From Tamarix chinensis (lineage: Eukaryota; Streptophyta; Magnoliopsida; Caryophyllales; Tamaricaceae): a stretch of 64,000 nt of DNA. The notes under the pieces were generated by a model. That model was not told the DNA's origin. It saw only the letters and a list, made by a program, of their open reading frames with translations, and did no database searches. Made by a program: the position numbers and the translations under genes. The stretch lies in contig CM060173.1 in the NCBI GenBank assembly GCA_030549775.1, forward strand, positions 36,263,610 to 36,327,609, read 5' to 3'. Positions 10,140-22,947 of this stretch are shown here, in pieces. The first letter of the stretch is position 1, and each line of letters opens with the position of its first letter.

Positions 10140-12960
10140 CCCCCCCTTAAACGGCCCAGGGCAAGTCCTTCCCTTGGACCTTGCCGAAACCCTGCCTCGC
10201 CGCCGCCAGATCAGACGCCCTCTCCGCCGCCTCTAGCAGCCGCCGCGACCACCTCCACGCACCAAAGCCTCCCTTGCACCACCCTCCACGCAGCCAAACC
10301 ATTGTTGCCTCCGTTCCTACCCCGCACGAACCCCCACAGTCGTGCGAAGGTGCCACCCCAAAAACGCCACCGCCGCCTTGCACCGCCCGCTGCCGCCACT
10401 CCCGCCATAATTAACCCCTCCTCCACCTCCCAAACTGACCAGCAGCTCCTCCCCTACCTGCCCATACCCTCCTTACCCCCTGCTCCCTTCTCCACCGGCC
10501 TCCACCACTTCCACCACCTTCCTCCTCCCTCGGCCACCGCGTCCGCCGCCGCGCGCCGCCTCCCTGCTCACGCCACCACCCCCTTTCCACTCCCCTTCAC
10601 CTGCTGATTCTTCCCCCACCTCAAGCTTCTCCTTTTCTCCTCCCATCTAACCACCACCTTGACCTTTTCCGCCTCTTCCTCCTCCACCGCCGCCGCCGTC
10701 GCCGCCACGCGCCGTCGCCGGACCACCACCGACCCTAGGTGGTTACCCACTCATCCAAACCCTAACCCCCTTTCTTTTACATGAATGCTAATATTTTCTA
10801 CTAATATTAGTACTAGTATACTTATAATTATTACTATTATCCTTATCATTATTCTTTCATTATTATTAATATTGTTATTATTCTTATTATTGTTATTATT
10901 ATTATTACCTTTATTTTTATTATCATTTCTGATATTGCGACTCATGATATTAAAACTATCATTTTTACTAAACAACCATCTCTTGGAACCCTAACTCCTA
11001 TTATGCTCAACTTTGGTTTAATTTATAAGTGTTAATATTAACAACCCTACCATTATCATTATTATCCCTATTACCTTACTAATGTTATTATTATTAATAT
11101 TTAACCCTACTAGGTTATTGTTATTGTTATTACTATTGCTAGGGCTAGTATAGTTACTATCACTATTATTATCATATTTATTAGCATTATTACTATTATC
11201 ATTATCACCCTTAGGAATAATTTTACTTGAAATATTGTGACCTTATAATATTATTATTTCAAACCCAACACCATTGTTAGAATCAATCTTAAAAATGCTA
11301 GAGTTCTATTACTTGAAGCATAAGTGTCACTATTAGTGGTCTTATTATAATTATTATTATTATCCCTATATTACCATGACTAAGTAAACACTAATATTAT
11401 AAGAATGGAACTAATGGGCTAATAATATAAGTGTAACAATAGGTATTAGAAATAAACATATTGTGACTACTAATATTTAGTATACTAATGCTAAGGTAAA
11501 AACCCTAGTTTTGTATAAAACCCTTTTTAACAATAAAAAAACCCTAACCTTAAAACTAGCATGAGGATTTATAGTAACCAGAAGGGAAACTAATACTTAG
11601 CATTTTTCCCTTTTTATAGGTAACCCCGACCAAATCCCCAAGGAGCTAGAGGAGCGTGCTCCAAGCCCGGTGCCTATCTAGGTAAGGACGAAGCTATGGC
11701 CTTGTGCTATGTGTGATATTATGTGTTGATGAATGATGAACATGCCATATTGATGAATGTTGAGTATGACATGTGGATGTGTATTATGCATGTGTTATAA
11801 GTAACTTGTTTTGGTGCAGCGCGGCATGGATCATGAGGTATGTCGTGTGTGCCTTGTATTATACGTGTGCGACATGCTCCATGTTTGTTGTGGATGGTGA
11901 TGATGTGGCTTGTTATGGCCCTCTAGGACATGCATGCTAGGGTTTTGGGGTAGCATGAGATGATAATAAATAAATAACGGGGAGGTGGACGTTTGGGAAG
12001 TTGCATGGGGGAAACTAGACCTTGCATGGGCATGATCCTTACGTGGAAAGAGTTAATTTGGGTTGTAAGTAAGAGTCATGGAGAGTCTCAGGAGGATGGG
12101 ATACTCGGTATGAAAATAGTACGGGAGTTGGCATATGAGAGACCTGATTAGGGTTTTGTGAGTAAATGTGTTGGGGAGTCTGCATGGAATATTTAAGGTC
12201 TGCATGGGAATGAGACTTACGTGAGGAAAGTTTATTTAGGAAGTAAACAAGATAATGCCAAGGTTAGGGATCCATTGGAGACTTGGGTGCAAAGTTTTAC
12301 GTGGGTCGGTGTGAGAGTGCCTAAGGATTTCCAATTAGGGTTTTGGGAGGAGGTGAGCATAAAAATGGTTAAGGAGGGATGGATTATGGGGTTGAGAGTG
12401 AGGGTCCACTTGTGTGAAGGATGAGTATGGGTTTCCTAAATGAGGAAAGAGGTTTTGGGGCAAGGAGGAGAGGTTACTTGTGGAGAAAGTAAGCGCTAGG
12501 GTTTGGTGTGGCCAACTAGGTTTGGCGGTCACATGCGGAGTTTGGGAATAAAAGGGATATATATATGTGCATTGGGAATTTCTTAGTAGAGACGGGATGC
12601 GAGACAAGGAACAAAGTGAGGTTAAGGTGAGTAAGAAGAGTTGGGCCATGTAGGCCCAAATTAGGGTTTTCCAAGGAGGAGCCCTAGAGGGGTGAGGACC
12701 TGCGGGACCGACATTATTGTTTTAGGATTTGCCCGCATTCTCGGGAGAGTATACCCTTACTACGCTCCCTTATGTATGAGAGTGAGAGGGGATGGATATC
12801 GGGCGTGAGGAAGGGAGAACAGTCCCAAGATATGGGACGGGCCTCCTCGAAGGGAAGAAGCAGAGAGTAGTAGACATGCATGTCAAGGGTGGAACCCTAT
12901 TTGATAATACATGTATAAGACATTAACTACTTAAAGAGTAAGATTGTTGAGCCGGGCCCA

Positions 12961-13306
12961 GACCGATCCACCGGCATAATAGTGGCCAGGTGCCGGGGTG
13001 CCCTGGAGACCGATCCACCGGCATATAATAGTGGTTAGGTGCGTTCTGCCCTATACGTGACCGATCCACCGGCTATAATAGTGGGGGATCCCGAGCTCAA
13101 CAAAACAAACAGTATGTTGTAATTAAATCTTGGGAAATATACTATACACTTACAGTGGAACACCATGAGAGTCGGGACCAGACCGATCCACCGGCATAAT
13201 AGTGGCCAGGAGCGTTGTGCCCTGGAGACCGATCCACCGGCATATAATAGTGGTTAGGAGCGTTCTGCCCTATAAGTGACCGATCCACCGGCTATAATAG
13301 TGGGGT
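12961..13306 (+). repeat. Modular LTR repeat, two triplets (3' LTR of A)
   Basis: Same six ACCGATCCACCGGC...AATAGTGG units as at 3130-3475, offset by 9831 bases. Confidence 0.9.
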
Positions 13307-13490
13307 TCTCGTACTCGCATGGGCTAATGAAGATTGTAATGTGAAATGGCTAATTATAAAGTTATGAGAGGAAAGGTTCGAGTAGGCCATTACTAACTCG
13401 CACCCCCGTGCTTTTCTATGCCTCTTGTATGTTGTATCTGGAATATTATGTCGTATGTTATATTGGCCTTAGCTCGTCTGTTACCTTACT

Positions 13491-13546
13491 CAGTACGTAG
13501 CGTACTGATCACCCGTTTCATGGGTGCTGCTCATTCCCACGAGCAG
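13491..13546 (+). other. Three adjacent stem-loops (3' LTR of A)
   Basis: Identical copy of the inverted-repeat run at 3660-3715. Confidence 0.75.
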
Positions 13547-14012
13547 AAGACCCATCTGACCTTGTGCAGGTAGGAGATCATGTCTTCGATGCCTACGATA
13601 CCTACGAGGCATCGGATGGGGCCGAGTATTGAGCCTGTCCTGGTTGGGGCCGAGAGCGAGTTCGCCGGACTCTCTTACTATCTTAGTTTCTGTCTATCTT
13701 GAGTTTACCGTATCTGTACTACGTTCGTATTTTGGAACGGAACTTCTAAGTTGTAATCTTAAACAATACATTGTCTGTGGTCGACTGTTGTTTCTTGAAT
13801 GATTTATGGTGGCTACGAACTTATATTTTTGGAAAGTTCTTGTAATGAGGGTTTGATTTAGCCTTAGCACTTAATATCGGGACGGTATGAGTGAACCGGC
13901 CCGGTACTAAGTGTGGCGGTAATACCCCCAAGGTTACGGTTTTAAATCTTCCGCTTTTGTTAAACCTTCGATTTAAACGAAATTTTTCAGTAGTAAATTT
14001 GGGGGTGTTACA

Positions 14013-17000
14013 TTCCAACCCCTCATTAAGTGATTCCCGACATAATGGAAGAATGAGACGTGAAAGGAGAGATCATTTTTATGAAATTAAATATGAAGTG
14101 CTTGAGTTTGATGGGTCACTTCATCCAAAAGATTTTCTAGAGTGGGACTTGAGGTGCTTTAGGGTGTTTGAATCAAAAGGCTATAGTAATGAGAAGAGCT
14201 TTAGAATGGAAATCCTAAAGCTTAAGGGACATGCCTCCTAATGGTGAAAAAAAAGGGGAGGTTTAGGGTGAAATCTTGGTTGAAGATGAAGAGGCTTTTG
14301 AGGGAAAGGTTTTTACCCTCATCCTACACTCAAGACCTCTACAACAAGATGTCCTCCTTAATTCAAAGGTCAATGAGTGTTGAAGAATACATCAATGAGT
14401 TTGAGTAGTTGAAGATGAGGTTGGAGTTAGATGAGGTAAAGGAGCACACAATGGCACATTTCCTTGGGGGCTAAGGAGTGTAACTTCACACAAGGTGAAG
14501 TTACAAAAGTACTACACTTTATATGAGCTTTTTCATCTAGCCACTAAGGTAGAGAAGCATAAGAATGAGAAGAGAGGACTAAAGTTTCCTCAAGAAAGGT
14601 TCATGACCAAAACTTCCAAAGAAGCCCCCTCATCATCTAAGACACCCCTCCTATTCAAAATTTTAAAGTGAAGGACAAGGAGAAAGATGTTAGGTTTGAA
14701 CCTAACAAACCAAATGTTGTAAGTTGCTTTAAGTGTTAAGGCCTAGGGCACTATCAAAGTGAGTGTCCCAAAAAAAAGAGTTATGATTCTTTTGAACTTG
14801 GAGGAGGCATCCCTTGAGGAGAAGGAAGAGTAAGAAGAGGCACCCCCTAGATATGGTAGAAGCTCTAATGATGAGAAGGGTATTACACACCAAAAAGTTA
14901 GTGAAGGAGGAGACACAATGTGAAAACATATTTAAAACCAAGCGCACAATCCTTGGTAAGGTATGTTTCCTTATTATTGATGGAGGTAGTTGTGCTAATG
15001 TATCCTGTTACACACTTATGGAGAAACTTAACTTGTTTACCACTTAACATACCCAACCATATAAACTACAATGGATGAATAATGGAAGCATGATTGAAGT
15101 GACTAAGCAAGTTATAGTTCATTTTTCCATTGGAAAAACCGACAAAGATAATGTGGTATATGATGTGGTTCCTACGAATGCTTGTCATCTATGTTGGAAA
15201 GACCATGACAATATGATAAGCATGTCCAACATGATGGTGCGAGGAACACTTATTGTTTGAAATTTGCCAAAAAGAACATTGTACTCGCACCCCTTAGTCC
15301 TCCTTCTTCATTTGTTAGGGAGGAAATAGAAAAGAAGAACACCTTTTTTCTTGATAGCAAAGCAATAGACAAGGTGCTAGCTAAGGGGAAGGTCATGTAT
15401 TTTTTTTTGTTGCTTGTAGATAATGAAGGAAGTGGAGAAGGTGACCTATGGATTAAACCTTTGCTAGGGGAGTTTGGGGATGTCTTTCCAAATGATCTAC
15501 CTAGTGAGATACCCCCTTAATGGGAATTGAGCACCAAATTTACTTGGTCTCTAGTGCTAACTCTCAAGCAAGCCCACCTATAAGTGTAATCCTAAGGATG
15601 ATAGGGAGTTATAAAGGCAAGTTGATGAGTTGTTGCAGAAAGGATTCATTAGAGAATCCCTTATCCCTTGTGCAGTGACGACCCTTTTGGTACTAAAGAA
15701 GGATGGGAGTATGAGGATGTGTGTTTATAGTAGAACTATCAATAGCACCATCATCAATTATTGGTATCCTATATCTAGACTTGATGACATGTTGGATTGC
15801 TTACATGAGGCTTTTGTATTCTTAAAGATTGATTTGAGGAGTATATACTACCAAATTAGAGTAAAGGAGGGAGATGAATGGAACACCGCCTTCAAGACTA
15901 AGGGAGGATTATACAAATGGATGGTGATGCCTTTTGGTCCCTCAAATGCACCTAACACCTTCATGAGGTTCATGGATGAAGTCCTTAGGCCCTTTATCTC
16001 TAAATTTTTTGTAGTGTACTTCGATGATATACTTGTATACTCCTATAGTAGTGAAGACAATATGTAAAGCATTTAAGACTTGTTTTTTGACCCTTAGGAA
16101 TAACTAGTTGTATGGAAAGTTTGAGAAGTGTGACTTTTTTGTACCAAAATTCACCTTCCTAGGGTTTGTTATATTTAAATAAGGTATTTCAATGGATGAG
16201 TCAAAGGTGGAGGCAATAAGGTTGTAGCCTACACCTACATCAATTACCCACATTCAATTCTTTCATGGACTTGCATCATTTTATAAGAGGTTTATAAAAG
16301 GATTTAGCACTGTTTTGGCCCCTATCACATAGTGTCTCAAGAAGGGAGAATTCAAGTGGAAACCTGTAGCACAAGAAGCATTAGATGTGATCAAGGGCAA
16401 GCTAAGTGAGGCCCCCATTTAGTGAATTTTGATAAGTTTTTGACGTTGAATGTGATGCAAGTGGGGTTGGGATTGGATCGATCCTACTACAAGAAAGCAA
16501 GCCAATAACCTATTTTAGTGAGAAGCTCAATGGATCAACATGTATAACAAGGAGCTTTATGCCATTATTAGGTCTCTAGATCATTAGTCTCATTATCTAA
16601 GGTCTACACAATTTGTATTACATATCGATCATGAGTATCTAAGGGAAACATAAGCTCAACCCTAGGCATGCTAGGTGGATAGAGTTTTTATTTTTTATAT
16701 CAAAATATAAGAGTGGCAAGAAGCTCGAGTATTAGGGTTTAGATTCTTAAAGGAGCTATATAAGGAGGATGGAGACTTTTCAAACTACCTTAAAGACCGA
16801 TACAAGGTTCGAAGCCCCTATGTCATACAAAATGGATTCCCTTTCAAGAATATCAAGCTTTTCATCCTAAAGAGTTCCATTCGAGATTTGTTGATATGAG
16901 AAGCACATGAAGGTGGGCTAGCCGGACATTTCAAGATCAACAAAGCCTGTAACGTACTTCAAGAGCACTTCTATTAGCCTAAAATGATAAGTGATGTACA

Positions 17001-17942
17001 TAGAGTCCTAGCATGATGTGCTACATGTCGAAAGTCCTTAGTCACTTCCATCAAGGCCTCTAAACTTCATTAATAGTTCCTCATCAACCTTGGGACCATG
17101 TAAGTATGGACTTGATAGAGGCTTTGCCTAGAACTTAAAGGCAAAATGATGCCATTATGGTAGTGGTGGATTAGTTTTCTAAGATGGCTCACTTCGTCCC
17201 TTGTCATAAAATGGATAACGCCTCTTACATAGTCGATCTATTCTTTAAAGAAATAGTAAGGTTACATGGTATTCCTAAGTCTATTATCTCGGATAAGGAT
17301 ACCAAGTTCCTTAGCTATTTTTGGAAAACTTTATGGAGGTAGGTTGGTACAAAACTTCTATTTAAATAGATGGCTAAACAAAATTCACTAACTAGACCCT
17401 AACTACTATCTTGCATAGATTGGTGTATCCCCTCAAGGATTGGGACCATAAGCTTCATCATTTTGAATTCTCATACAATAGACTCCCCCACATATTCCAC
17501 TACCCATTCACCTTTTGAGATTGTGTGTGGTGTCAACCCTATCACTCCCATCAAACTCATTTCGCTTCCTATCAAGGCTCAAACAAAATTTCAAACCAAA
17601 GATAGAATTCAAGCCTTCAAGAAATTACATAAGCAAGTCAAAGCAAGAATTGAGAAGGTTAATGAAATAAATACAATGAAGGCCAACCTCCATCAAAGGG
17701 AACAAAGTTTTGAACCAGGAGATCTCGTGTGGTTACATCTTAGAAAGAAAAAACATGCTTGTGTGAAGAAGTGATGGACCATTCAAGGTTCTTGAAAAGA
17801 TTGGAAGTAATTCTTATTGGCTTGAGATACCACCGGACATGTAAAACATATCAAACACATTTAATGTGACTAACTTACTCCCTTACCTTCATGATGAGCC
17901 CTTCGCAGATGAGGTGGAGCTCTTCTAAGACTAGGAGGATGA
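14013..17942 (+). pseudogene. Decayed gag-pol of element B
   Basis: Gag pieces run from 14013 to ~14800. The zinc knuckle CFKC-GLGHYQSEC (near 14725) has a stop where C has CAA. Protease with IIDGGS is near 14970. RT is the longest open piece (15630-16067, 145 residues) and ends with YFDDILVYS, so its catalytic pair is intact. RNase H follows (~16440-16700, with CDASGVGIG). Integrase runs from ~16800 with recognisable zinc-binding and catalytic stretches near 17100-17350, and its C-terminal part is open at 17463-17774. Many stops are TAG or TAA where relatives have Trp or Gln codons. Not functional. Confidence 0.88.
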
Positions 17943-18898
17943 TGTAGGAGCATCTCATAATAATATTTCTCTAATTCATTTTTCTAAGTTTGGGGATCAC
18001 AAAAACTCTTAACTCTTAACTTGGATAAAATTAATTAGCTAAATATGATAAAATAAGCTGACATACAAGTCCATGTAGCACAAGTATGACCAATTATGGT
18101 AGCATGTCCAACCCAAGCCCAACCAACTATGGTGGTATATAATGCCAAGGCTAACCAGATATTTTATTATTATTTCTATGTATTATGCCACCTAAGAAGC
18201 CAAATCATCCCAAGTCCAAGGTTGATTTCAAAAATTGAAATAAAAAAGCGAAAACAAAAAAAGGAAAGACAATCGGACGGTGGATTAGGTGAGAAAGTCA
18301 GCCAAGTCAACAAATCATATTATTTTAATTGACTAAGAATGGGAGATGATTGATTAGGTATGGGGTAGTATTGAGTGATTTTTATTTTTATTTATTACCT
18401 ACCATTTTAGTATATAAGAGGCTTCATGTTGTGGTATGGCTATCAAATATCACACATGGGCTAACCTCATTTTAGTTCCCACCCAACTAGTTTTTAGCTA
18501 GCATTAGATAACTAGATAGCAAAGAATGGTTGGAATGTAACTAAGTACGTATGGGGCAAGGGCATAATGGACTTTTTATGACAATAGATGCCACTATAAA
18601 TATGGATAGCCTCAATACAATGTAACATGTTATCTCCTTGAATTAAAAATCTAATTTTCAAAGGTCCCTCATTCCATTTTTTCAACACTTTGTTTTGAGT
18701 ATAAAATCTTACAATTTTTCTCTCAAGTGTTGAAACCTTGAGTGTTAGTTGCGAGTGTTTGATCTTTGGCTCAACCTTGGAGCAAATACTATCTTACTTT
18801 TCATCCCCTAACATTCCATTTTAACTTTCAATGGTCAACTATCCCATAAGTCACCATCTTCCATGAAGCATGTGCTAACTTATTTAGAATATTCATCA
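17943..18898 (+). repeat. 3' LTR of element B
   Basis: Starts TGTAGGAGCATC just after a purine-rich stretch and ends near TTCATCA, about 956 bases. It aligns over its length with the LTRs of C at 51174 and 55902. TATAAATA is at 18595-18602. Confidence 0.85.
18595..18602 (+). promoter_or_regulatory. TATA box in LTR of element B
   Basis: TATAAATA preceded by GCCAC and followed by a conserved TAGCCTCAA segment. The corresponding place in C's 3' LTR reads TATAAAAATA. Confidence 0.55.
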
Positions 18899-20366
18899 TA
18901 CGTCCCCTGTATTTATAGATATACAACATTTATTTCCTAGTTATTCCTCCCATATTCTACATTAATTACACCCATGTGCATAGTGTTATAGAAAAAATAA
19001 GGGTGCACTATATTTACTAATATGGATCGTATTTTTGCCAAATTATAGATTTAATTCATACAACCTATTGTCCATATATATAAATGATCATTTCCATGCA
19101 CTTCCCTAATGAAAAACTCTGAAATGGAATGTTAGGGGACACTGACTTGTTATTATTGAAGAGGAATCCATCTTGATTCATGTAGGATCCTCTAACATTG
19201 TCTCGATATTCAAAATATCACATAAAGTATTCATCTTCTTTTGCAAGGACATTTGCTATAAAATTTTCTTGCTACTCTTATATTTGGCAATAAACTAGAA
19301 GGATTATAAGAACTCTATCTATCTAGCATGCATAGGATTTAGATTATGTTTCCCATCTATGTGTTTTAGAAACTCATGATCTCTATGCAATATAAATTAT
19401 GATGGTATAAGGTATTAAGACCAATGATCAAGAACCCTACCAATGATGAAAAATTATTTATCTTAGATACTATAATTAGACCTTGAGTCATTAAGATTAT
19501 CAATAAATAAAGCAATAACCTTTTCTTCTTGTTGTAGATTCACTCTATAGTACCCCATATTTTTGTATATGGTTGAATGAGAATTATGCCAAATTTTGGG
19601 CATTTGATTTTTATTTAATGTTATGATTTGGCTTGGGATAAAATTTTATTTGAAATCATATAGGAAAATAGATTTATTGAGTTTTATAGATAAACCAATC
19701 AACTAGTTTATCATTTAAGTAAATTTAGTTTTCTTGACTAAACCGATTGCCTAGTTAGGGGAAATCTTTCAAATACTTGTAGAACAATCTACTGGTAGAC
19801 CTAAATCCATCGATTAGTTTGTCAAGCTAGTTATATTTTTGAGCTTGATTTTCAAAAAAATCTCTTATACTAAAATGGAACTTTACCAACTCATGCCCAC
19901 TTATTCCTAAGAGATTCCTACCATTTTCATGATGCATTTAACCTAAAATATTACCTCAAATCAATCTAGAGATTGATTGGAATAATTGAGGGGGAGAAAT
20001 AACCTCAGTATTGTCTTCTTCCACCTCTCCTATGCTCAATTATGAGATCAATGCTTTGATCTCAGGTAGAAATCTCAATAGTTGGAAGATTCTTTCTATA
20101 TAAACCTTTCATTACTTTATTCATGTATGTTAATTCTAGAATAAATGTTCCGTTGTCTCCAAAGATACCATTTGAGCTCTTGTGAATACATTAGCAAATT
20201 CTAGGTAAAACATGTCCGTTAAGATCAAATTAAAATTGTTAAATGAAGAGTTTTGGGTCTATTTTTGAACCCTCAGTATTTCCCTTCAATTGGTTAGCTA
20301 TAAATAGCCTCAATCATCCTTTATATGCACCTTTATTTCAGCTACCGAATTCTTTGAGTTTTGCAT
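18899..20366. other. Unclassified AT-rich sequence between B and SL2
   Basis: No coding frame or recognisable domain on either strand. Near 20299 TATAAATAG is followed by a promoter-like stretch, and the segment would have continued at 32040 before SL2 inserted. It may be part of another old LTR but I cannot define its ends. Confidence 0.5.
20299..20307 (+). promoter_or_regulatory. Possible TATA box in unclassified sequence
   Basis: TATAAATAG in the context GGTTAGC...CCTCAATC, similar to the TATA region of the B and C LTRs. SL2 inserted about 60 bases downstream. The reading as a promoter is inference. Confidence 0.3.
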
Positions 20367-20791
20367 TGAAATACCCAAAAATCCTAACTTATAGAATTAT
20401 AGAAAATTAAGGATTTATTAGAATAATTAATTAAATAAATTATTTTATTAAAATAAGAGGGAGAAACTAAGTCAAAATCGAGAGGAAATTATAAATAATT
20501 TAATTGAAAAAAATTAGGGTGTTTTGCTAATTAAAATGGAATTTAGGAAAAATCTCTTAAAACCATAAATTAACCTAAAAAAGAAAATTTAATTATTATT
20601 TTATTAAAATATTATTATTTTTATTTATCCCAAAATACCAAAATATTTTAAATACCCCCAACTCACCTATTTTTCTCTTTTTCTTTTTTCCCTTTTCCCT
20701 CTCTTTTCTTTTCTTTCCTTTCCTTCCGCTCCTTTCTTTTTTTTTTCTTTCTTCCTCTCCTTTCTCTTTTTCTTTCTTCCCTTTCCTTTAA

Positions 20792-22947
20792 GGCTCCATT
20801 TGGTTTGAGGAAAATAGTAAGGAAAGAAAAAAATTAGAAGGAAAATATTTTTTATATGTTTGGTTATTAGGAAAATTATAAAGAAAGAAAATATTATGGA
20901 AAAAGTGGAGGAATAGTGCACCTGTTAACTTTCCTCAGGTTTAGCTAAGGAAAATAATAGGAACGAAAGAAAATTAAAGCTCCGGCTCGAGTCTCTCCTC
21001 CCTGCTCTGCTTCATTCTTCTTCGTCAAATACTTGTTTCTCCATCGAAGCTTTGATTCTACTCTATAGCCCTTCTTCGTAAAAAAAAATTGGCATGGAAT
21101 GATTATATATTTGCTAAGTTAATATAGTTCAAAATTATATCCATAGCCCTAATATTCATGGGGATCGACTTGTTTATTTAGAGACCTCGGCTCAGTCTTC
21201 GCTTCACAGAATAGTAATCTCTCTCTATCCTACGTTTTCTCTTTCATCGATGCTTATGCACTAGGTATGCGCCTGATTAGTTATTTTCTAGCTATGCTCT
21301 AATTTAATCATTTACCCATCCTTTATTTTATTAATTAAAATCTTGCATTATTTGTCTACTTTGATTCGCCAAATTACTGAGTAATTCAATTGTTTCTCAT
21401 TCAATTGAGGTGCTTTAAAATTTGGTTGGTCAGTCGCCCAATTTTTTCCTTATTTATCAATTTTTTCTGTCCGGATGATTGGATCTTTGTAGCTGTCATT
21501 CTGAGAGCAATGATTACCGGACCTTCTGATGTTTCTCTTAGTACACCTTTCGGTGTTATCTCTGGGTATTTCAGATTTTTCTTCATGACAGTTCCTGTGA
21601 AACTGCCAGCTCCATGAGGACCACGACTCACTGTTTTCCATTGTTTCATTCAAATTGTAACAGCTCAAAAGAAGAGATGGACTGTTTCAGCTGTTTTGTG
21701 GGGGATGATTTTCATAAATCTGCAGATAAAGGACCTTTTATGGCAAATCATATGGTAGGTATGCCAATAGGCAGTTTGTGGTTTTGGAAAAAATAAAAAA
21801 TGTCTTCCTTATTCTTAGCTGGTGTTTATTTTGCTCCTACTAGACAATTACCTTCGCAGATGCTTAGGATGAGAATGAGATGAGTTTCATGAAACAGGCC
21901 AAAATGCAGGTTATCATGCTGCACAGGATGCCCCAAAGGACACACAATTTGTAAAATATTAACCTTCTGCTGTTCCTGCAATCTCCGTGGATGAGTTGTA
22001 GGAAATTACGGATAATTTTGGTACAAAGGAATTAATTGGTGAGGGCTCTTATGGGCGAGTATACCATGGCGTGTTGTGGAGTTCGGTTCTGACATTTTTT
22101 ATGATGCTAATGTACCATTTTGACTTGTTTAATTAGTAATTAGTAACTATGAATTGACAATGCACATTGTTTTTTTTTGGATATCTTGATATATACATTG
22201 GTGAGTAAAGTAGGATGGTTTATTTTATTTCATTTTTGCTTACTCTATCTTTCATTAGTAGAAAGTTTAGAATGTTATTAATATTTTATAAATATTTTTA
22301 AAAAAAATTATGAGTTCACATAATAATTATAATTACTCTTTCCTACCTTCCACAATATTTAAGGAGGCGTTTTTAAGCTTTGTGTGTATAGTGTGTATGG
22401 TAGTAGTAGAAAAATTGACTTCAAACAAAGAAAGAATGTGTAAATCTAATAAAAAACTCAAACTGATTTTATTTATTAGATACGAATATAAATATAAAAA
22501 ATATGCATTAGATTTGAGTATGGATATGGATATAGATATATGTTTTGTTATCGGGTTTGGATTTTTTTATATATTTTTTAAAAAATTATTGTAAATTATT
22601 CATGTAATATTTTAGAATAGTTCTATAAAAAAATTTGAAATAAGTATTGATTTTATGGAGTTTTAATAAATTTTTAGTAATTTTATGTAATATTTTATAT
22701 ATTAATATAATATTTTTAATAACATTAAATATATAATAATATTTAAATAATAACATTTAACTTTTCTTAGAATTTTCTTTCTATATACCAAACAATAAAA
22801 ATATTTTCTAAGATTTTAATTTTCCACAAAATTTTCTCCAACAACCAAACAAAGGAAAGAAAATAAATTTCTTTCATTTTCTTTCCTTAAATTTTCTTTC
22901 CTCTACATTTTTCTTTCCACTTAATTTTCTTCAAACCAAGCAGAATG
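20792..22947. mobile_element. PIF/Harbinger-like non-autonomous DNA element carrying a kinase gene fragment
   Basis: Imperfect terminal inverted repeats: the left begins GGCTCCATTTGGTTTGAGG, the right, read inward, CATTCTGCTTGGTTTGAAG; both continue AAAAT and match at 17 of 24 positions. A 3-bp TAA lies on each side (20789-20791 and 22948-22950), as in PIF/Harbinger and Tourist-type elements. At 2.16 kb it has no transposase, so movement would need one in trans. Outside the kinase fragment it is AT-rich. It splits SL2 just before the segment equivalent to 9555 in A. Confidence 0.7.
21677..22076 (+). pseudogene. Captured 5' part of a PTI1-like serine/threonine kinase gene
   Basis: Two exon pieces match the N-terminus of plant PTI1-like kinases, cytoplasmic kinases related to tomato Pti1. 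Exon 1 (21677-21758) starts ATG and encodes MDCFSCFVGDDFHKSADKG, then continues to a GTATGC donor. Exon 2 (21898-22076) follows a CAG acceptor and encodes an NAGYHAAQDAPKDTQ stretch, then the start of the kinase domain with the glycine loop [11 protein letters not shown]. Two in-frame stops interrupt exon 2: TAA at 21960 and TAG at 21999, the second where relatives usually have Gln or Lys. The rest of the kinase, including the catalytic Lys and Asp, is absent. The retained intron and a 5'UTR-like upstream stretch point to DNA-level capture, not a retrocopy. Joining the exons at 21758 keeps the frame. Confidence 0.8.

Larger units (their letters stand above)
1..14012 (+). mobile_element. Element A: full-length Tekay-like Ty3/gypsy chromovirus, 5' LTR cut by the window start
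   Basis: The two LTRs flank a tRNA-iMet primer site, one long Gag-Pol frame and a polypurine tract. LTR ends are TG...CA. Domain order (gag, zinc knuckles, protease, RT, RNase H, integrase, chromodomain) and the type of chromodomain fit the Tekay/Del lineage. Where the LTR copies overlap I saw length differences only in two homopolymers (C9 versus C7 near 307, G6 versus G5 near 4170), and short frames read identically in both. Insertion was therefore recent. The right flank starts TTCCA and runs straight into the gag of element B, so A is nested in B. The left target duplication is outside the window. Confidence 0.95.
9179..14012 (+). repeat. 3' LTR of element A (complete, 4834 bp)
   Basis: Begins TGTAATACCCC and ends GGGGGTGTTACA. 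It contains a U3 absent from the truncated left copy: an AT-rich start (9179-9530), a C/T-rich block, and ACGACGCG motifs (9634-9756). TATA box at 10132. Everything from 9834 on repeats positions 1-4182 almost base for base. Confidence 0.96.
14013..18898 (+). mobile_element. Element B: older Ty3/gypsy element interrupted by A
   Basis: Starts inside gag at the A junction and runs through pol to a 3' LTR. It aligns throughout with element C (51174-56831), including gag, the zinc knuckle, PR, RT and the LTR. Its 5' LTR and gag start must lie left of the window. Lineage below superfamily level is not settled; the protease and RNase H motifs resemble G and differ from A and the Athila-type element. 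Confidence 0.85.

Noticed and set aside
20040..20065. A minus-strand primer-binding site (ATCAAAGCATTGATCTC context)
   Set aside because: The match to the tRNA-Met site is weak and no LTR end can be defined beside it.
21677..22076. A working PTI1-like kinase gene
   Set aside because: Two in-frame stops and loss of most of the kinase domain; it lies inside a transposon.
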